Positions 61,438 to 64,000 of a stretch of DNA of 64,000 bases are shown here, in pieces. The position numbers and the translations under genes were made by a program. The DNA lies in contig NZ_PYFW01000015.1 in assembly GCF_003020125.1 (NCBI RefSeq), positions 1 to 64,000 on the forward strand, given 5' to 3'. The notes under the pieces were generated by a model that saw only the letters and a list, made by a program, of their open reading frames with translations, was not told the origin of the DNA and did not search any database. Source of the DNA: Bradyrhizobium sp. MOS003 (GTDB lineage Bacteria; Pseudomonadota; Alphaproteobacteria; Rhizobiales; Xanthobacteraceae). Each line of letters opens with the position of its first letter. The stretch's first letter is position 1.

Positions 61438-61530
61438 GGCGTCATACCAGCGGCTCGCGGCAGGCGGCCTTTGATCTGGAGCAATAGTTCCACCCTCAGG
61501 GCTGTTCTTTGACCTGCCGGAGGCGGATTT

Positions 61531-61680
61531 TCATCTCCATTTGGTGGAGGCCAATTCGGCGCGAGCAAGGAGAAGCCGGTCGCGCCGCAACTCAAGGCGG
61601 CACAGCTCGCGGGCGCGCTCGCGTAATTTACGACTGTCGTCGCGGGTGGCGCGCGCCCTGATGATGTCCAGATCGTCCAT
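61531..61680 (-). CDS. 49-residue charged protein downstream of regulator
   Basis: MDDLDIIRARATRDDSRKLRERARELCRLELRRDRLLLARAELASTKWR, highly charged and helical. It is in the same frame as the shifted end of the CadC-like regulator, so it may be mistaken for part of it. No clear ribosome site. Confidence 0.4.
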   Translation of the reverse strand: MDDLDIIRARATRDDSRKLRERARELCRLELRRDRLLLARAELASTKWR

Positions 61681-61900
61681 AGGGCATTCGGATGCGATCT
61701 CGCCGGTTCCCGCATTTGACCAGATTAAAAGCGTCCACTCCCTCAGGGGCAGCGCGATGCCCTGGAGTACGCTTCGGGTCAGAGGCTGCCGTCGACAGCC
61801 AGCATGCCCTTGGTCGGGTGATCTCTCGGAAGCGGACATCGCCGCGCTCTCGGCTGAGGTCAACCCCGGGCCAGAAGCTGACCTGCCAGTCGCGCTCACT

Positions 61901-63474
61901 TTAGTCCGGCAGGCCCGCCGCGCGCAGCGCCTTGCCGAGCTTGATAGCCAGTTCGGGCGCGCAGGCGACGCCGGCGAACTGGCGGCTGATGCGGAACGCC
62001 GGCTGCAGTTCCAAGACGCATGCAGCCGCCGCCTTCGCCTCCTTGAAGCGCCCAATCGCAGCGAGAGATGCGGCGAGCTGCACCCACGTGATGCTGTGGG
62101 AGGGATTGGCCAGGTTGGAACGGTAGGCTGCATTTGCAGCCTCCTCATAACGATCGCGACAAAAATAGCCGAGCGCCTGCGCGTCGTAGGCCGCAAAGGC
62201 CCACGGATCGAACGGACTAAGCGCATGCCGCGCTCGCTCCAGTCGATTCCGCGTTCAGCGTCCCCGGCCCAGCCCGCCACGACGCTGCCGAGAATCCATG
62301 CCAGTGCGGCTGAAGGACTCAGTGCGACCGCCGCTTCGAAAGCCGCAAAGGCCGCCTGCCGGTCATGAGCGTCCATGCCAAGCGAGAAGCCGGCAAAGGT
62401 GAGGGCGCGGGCGTCGTCGCGTCCGTGCTCGATCGCGAGGCGCGCGTGGCGCACCGACGCCACTCGATCCTCTTCCTTCAGCCCCGCACGCAAGAAGCGG
62501 TTGTGGTGGCTCATTGCGGCGAGGCCATGGGCTAGGGCGTAAGTTGGCTCGAGCGCCAAGGCGCGCTGGAGCTGCGCCAGGGCAGTCGCGGCACGATCTG
62601 GCATCCCCGAGTCGACGTCCGGCTGTGCACGCAGCACGAGTTCATAGGCGTCGAGAGTGTCGGGACGTTTGCGACGGATCCGCTCGATTTCGGCACGCCG
62701 CAGGCTTGGCTCAATAGCACCGACCACCGCCAGCGCGATCTCATCCTGCAACGCGAACAGATCGCCCGCGATGCGGTCGTAGCGCTCGGCCCATACATAT
62801 CCGCCGTTGGCTGCATCTGCGAGCTGCGCGTTGATACGAATACGGTCGTCGGCGCGCCGCACGCTGCCCTGCAGGACATACCGCACGCCTAGATCGCTGC
62901 CAACATGCTTCACGTCCGCGACGCGCTCGCGCCAGACAAAGCTCGAATTGCGCGCGATCACGAACAGCCAACTGATGCGCGATAAGCCCGTGATGATGTC
63001 GTCGACCATGCCGTCTGCGAACCAGGCGGCTTCGCCCGAGTGCTCGAACGGCAGCACAGCTATGGAGGGCTTTTCCGGCAGCCACAACCTGGCCGAATGC
63101 TCGCCCTGATCTGCATCTGCACCGACCCGGTTGGCAATCGGGCCGACATAGCGATAGCCGCGACGTGGCAGCGTTTCGATCCAGCGCTCACCGCCGTCTT
63201 GCCCGAGCGCGCGGCGCAGCGCCGCGATCTGAACCGTGAGATTGCTTTCCTCAACATTGAGCCCGGGCCATGCGGCATCCATCAGCGTGTCTTTTCCGAC
63301 GGGAGCCGGCGCGCGCTCCAGCAGCAGGCGTAGCAGCGCCGCACCCCGCCGGCCGAGCACGGCCGTCGCGTCGCCTCGGATCAAAGCGCCGGTCTCGGCA
63401 TCGAGTACAAAGGAGCCGAATTTGTAGGTGACTGGTCGGGGATCCAGGGCCATTTCCGCAACATTTTGCATCAA
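61901..63474 (-). pseudogene. CadC-type winged-helix/TPR regulator, frameshifted
   Basis: A gene for about 520 residues. The N-terminal OmpR-type winged helix (FGSFVLDAETGALIR, VLGRRGAALLRLLLERAPAPVGKDTLMDAAWPG, ESNLTVQIAALRRALG, GYRYVGPI) is followed by the adenylate-cyclase-associated region (KPSIAVLPFEHSGE, FADGMVDDIITGLSR, VRYVLQGSVRR) and TPR repeats. At about 62210 the frame shifts: the true continuation is SPFDPWAFAAYDAQALGYF to AIKLGKALRAAGLPD, stopping at 61901. One base restores the whole protein, so this is either recent decay or a sequencing error. Divergent from the cupin gene. Confidence 0.85.
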
Positions 63475-63551
63475 TTTCGGAGTTGTTTCACGATCTTTGG
63501 ACGGCGGAAAGACAGGATAGTGCTCCCCATTATCCCGTTGGAGGGCTCAAC

Positions 63552-63995
63552 ATGAGTGGCAAGGCGATCATCCGCAGACCAGACGAGGGCAAGTTCGTTA
63601 GGCTCGCCGGCCAGCCCATGGCCTTTCTGGTCACCGGCAACGATACCCGACATACCTCGATGTTTCGTTGGACGATTTCGCCCGGCTTCGCTACCGGGTT
63701 GCATGTCCATCGCGTTCAGGAAGAAACATTCTATGTCCTGGAAGGTGAATGCGAATGGCAAGTGAATGCCACGCCTGGCACCTACTTGTTCCTGCCGCCA
63801 GGCGTTCCGCACAACATTGCAAATGCCTCAAACAAGATCGCGCGTGTCCTCATGACCGTCTCGCCCCCGGGGCACGAGCGATATTTCGAGGAGTTGGCCG
63901 AGATTGTAGCGCGCGGCGGCACGGCTGATCCCACGACGATCGCCGAGCTGCGGGCCCGGTTTGACACAGATCAGCTAACGGCACTTAGAGGCTAG
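63552..63995 (+). CDS. Cupin-domain protein
   Basis: A 147-residue single cupin. Motif 1 reads GLHVHRVQEETFYVLEGE with metal-type His, His and Glu, and motif 2 PPGVPHNIANAS with the last His, so a metal site is complete. GGAGGG precedes the ATG at 63552. It is divergent from the regulator and may be its target; a signal-like or dioxygenase-type role cannot be told apart from sequence. Confidence 0.87.
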   Translation: MSGKAIIRRPDEGKFVRLAGQPMAFLVTGNDTRHTSMFRWTISPGFATGLHVHRVQEETFYVLEGECEWQVNATPGTYLFLPPGVPHNIANASNKIARVLMTVSPPGHERYFEELAEIVARGGTADPTTIAELRARFDTDQLTALRG

Positions 63996-64000
63996 GCAGT

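Noticed and set aside
1..64000. CRISPR arrays, intact insertion sequences, rRNA operons or toxin-antitoxin pairs
   Set aside because: Looked for by eye; no regularly spaced direct repeats of CRISPR type, transposase motifs with terminal repeats, rRNA sequence or convincing toxin-antitoxin gene pair was found.

Overview
The window reads as chromosomal DNA of an alphaproteobacterium of the Bradyrhizobium/Nitrobacteraceae type. Evidence is the high GC, the dense small conserved proteins typical of that group (DUF2171, DUF3072, DUF3606, DUF3618, DUF6894, pfam10116 host-attachment proteins), a membrane-bound formate dehydrogenase with DUF3305/DUF3306 partners, and a coxMNOP-like alternative oxidase. 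This assignment rests on family recognition from memory, not on a database search. No rRNA, complete tRNA, CRISPR array or intact insertion sequence was seen.

Layout. 1-5.7 kb: repeat-like DNA, an N-carbamoylase-type amidohydrolase, small proteins, a fasciclin protein, and a LysR regulator divergent from an SbtA-type bicarbonate transporter with a PII-like partner. 6.2-15.4 kb: a formate dehydrogenase locus (Tat-target small protein, alpha, beta and gamma subunits, an opposing polyferredoxin, DUF3305, DUF3306, a TorD-type chaperone, two small membrane proteins). 15.4-16.5 kb: an integration scar with an integrase remnant, the 3' part of tRNA-Pro(CGG) and a broken host-attachment gene. 16.7-20.4 kb: a compact uncharacterised operon (SAM methyltransferase, haem-oxygenase-like diiron enzyme, ATP-grasp ligase) divergent from a bacterial SET-domain gene. 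20.7-28.9 kb: a broken P450, stress and redox genes, a DUF72 gene, a decayed DNA ligase and tRNA-like debris.

29.6-36.2 kb: a translationally coupled cytochrome c oxidase operon with CtaG and c-type cytochromes, ending in a convergent dihaem cytochrome. 36.2-40.2 kb: a cysteine hydrolase, an FdhF/YdeP-family molybdoenzyme and divergent fdhD, the likely sulfurtransferase for both molybdoenzymes. 41.0-43.2 kb: a hybrid histidine kinase. 44.1-48.3 kb: topoisomerase IB, an unusual RNase HII and an intact LigD-type ligase. 48.6-52.2 kb: six small membrane or glycine/alanine-rich stress-type proteins in a row. 52.2-58.9 kb: DNA polymerase X with partner genes, surrounded by broken copies of DUF72, ligase and DUF3606 genes. 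59.1-64 kb: an orphan ABC substrate-binding protein, a lipase/DUF6894 fusion scar, small proteins, a frameshifted CadC/TPR regulator and a cupin.

Two themes stand out. One is energy metabolism: formate oxidation at the membrane could feed quinol into respiration ending at the cox operon. The other is an accessory repair and stress repertoire with duplicated, partly decayed members (ligase, DUF72, DUF2171, host-attachment). The most promising uncharacterised system is the methyltransferase/diiron-oxidase/ATP-grasp/SET cluster at 16.7-20.4 kb.
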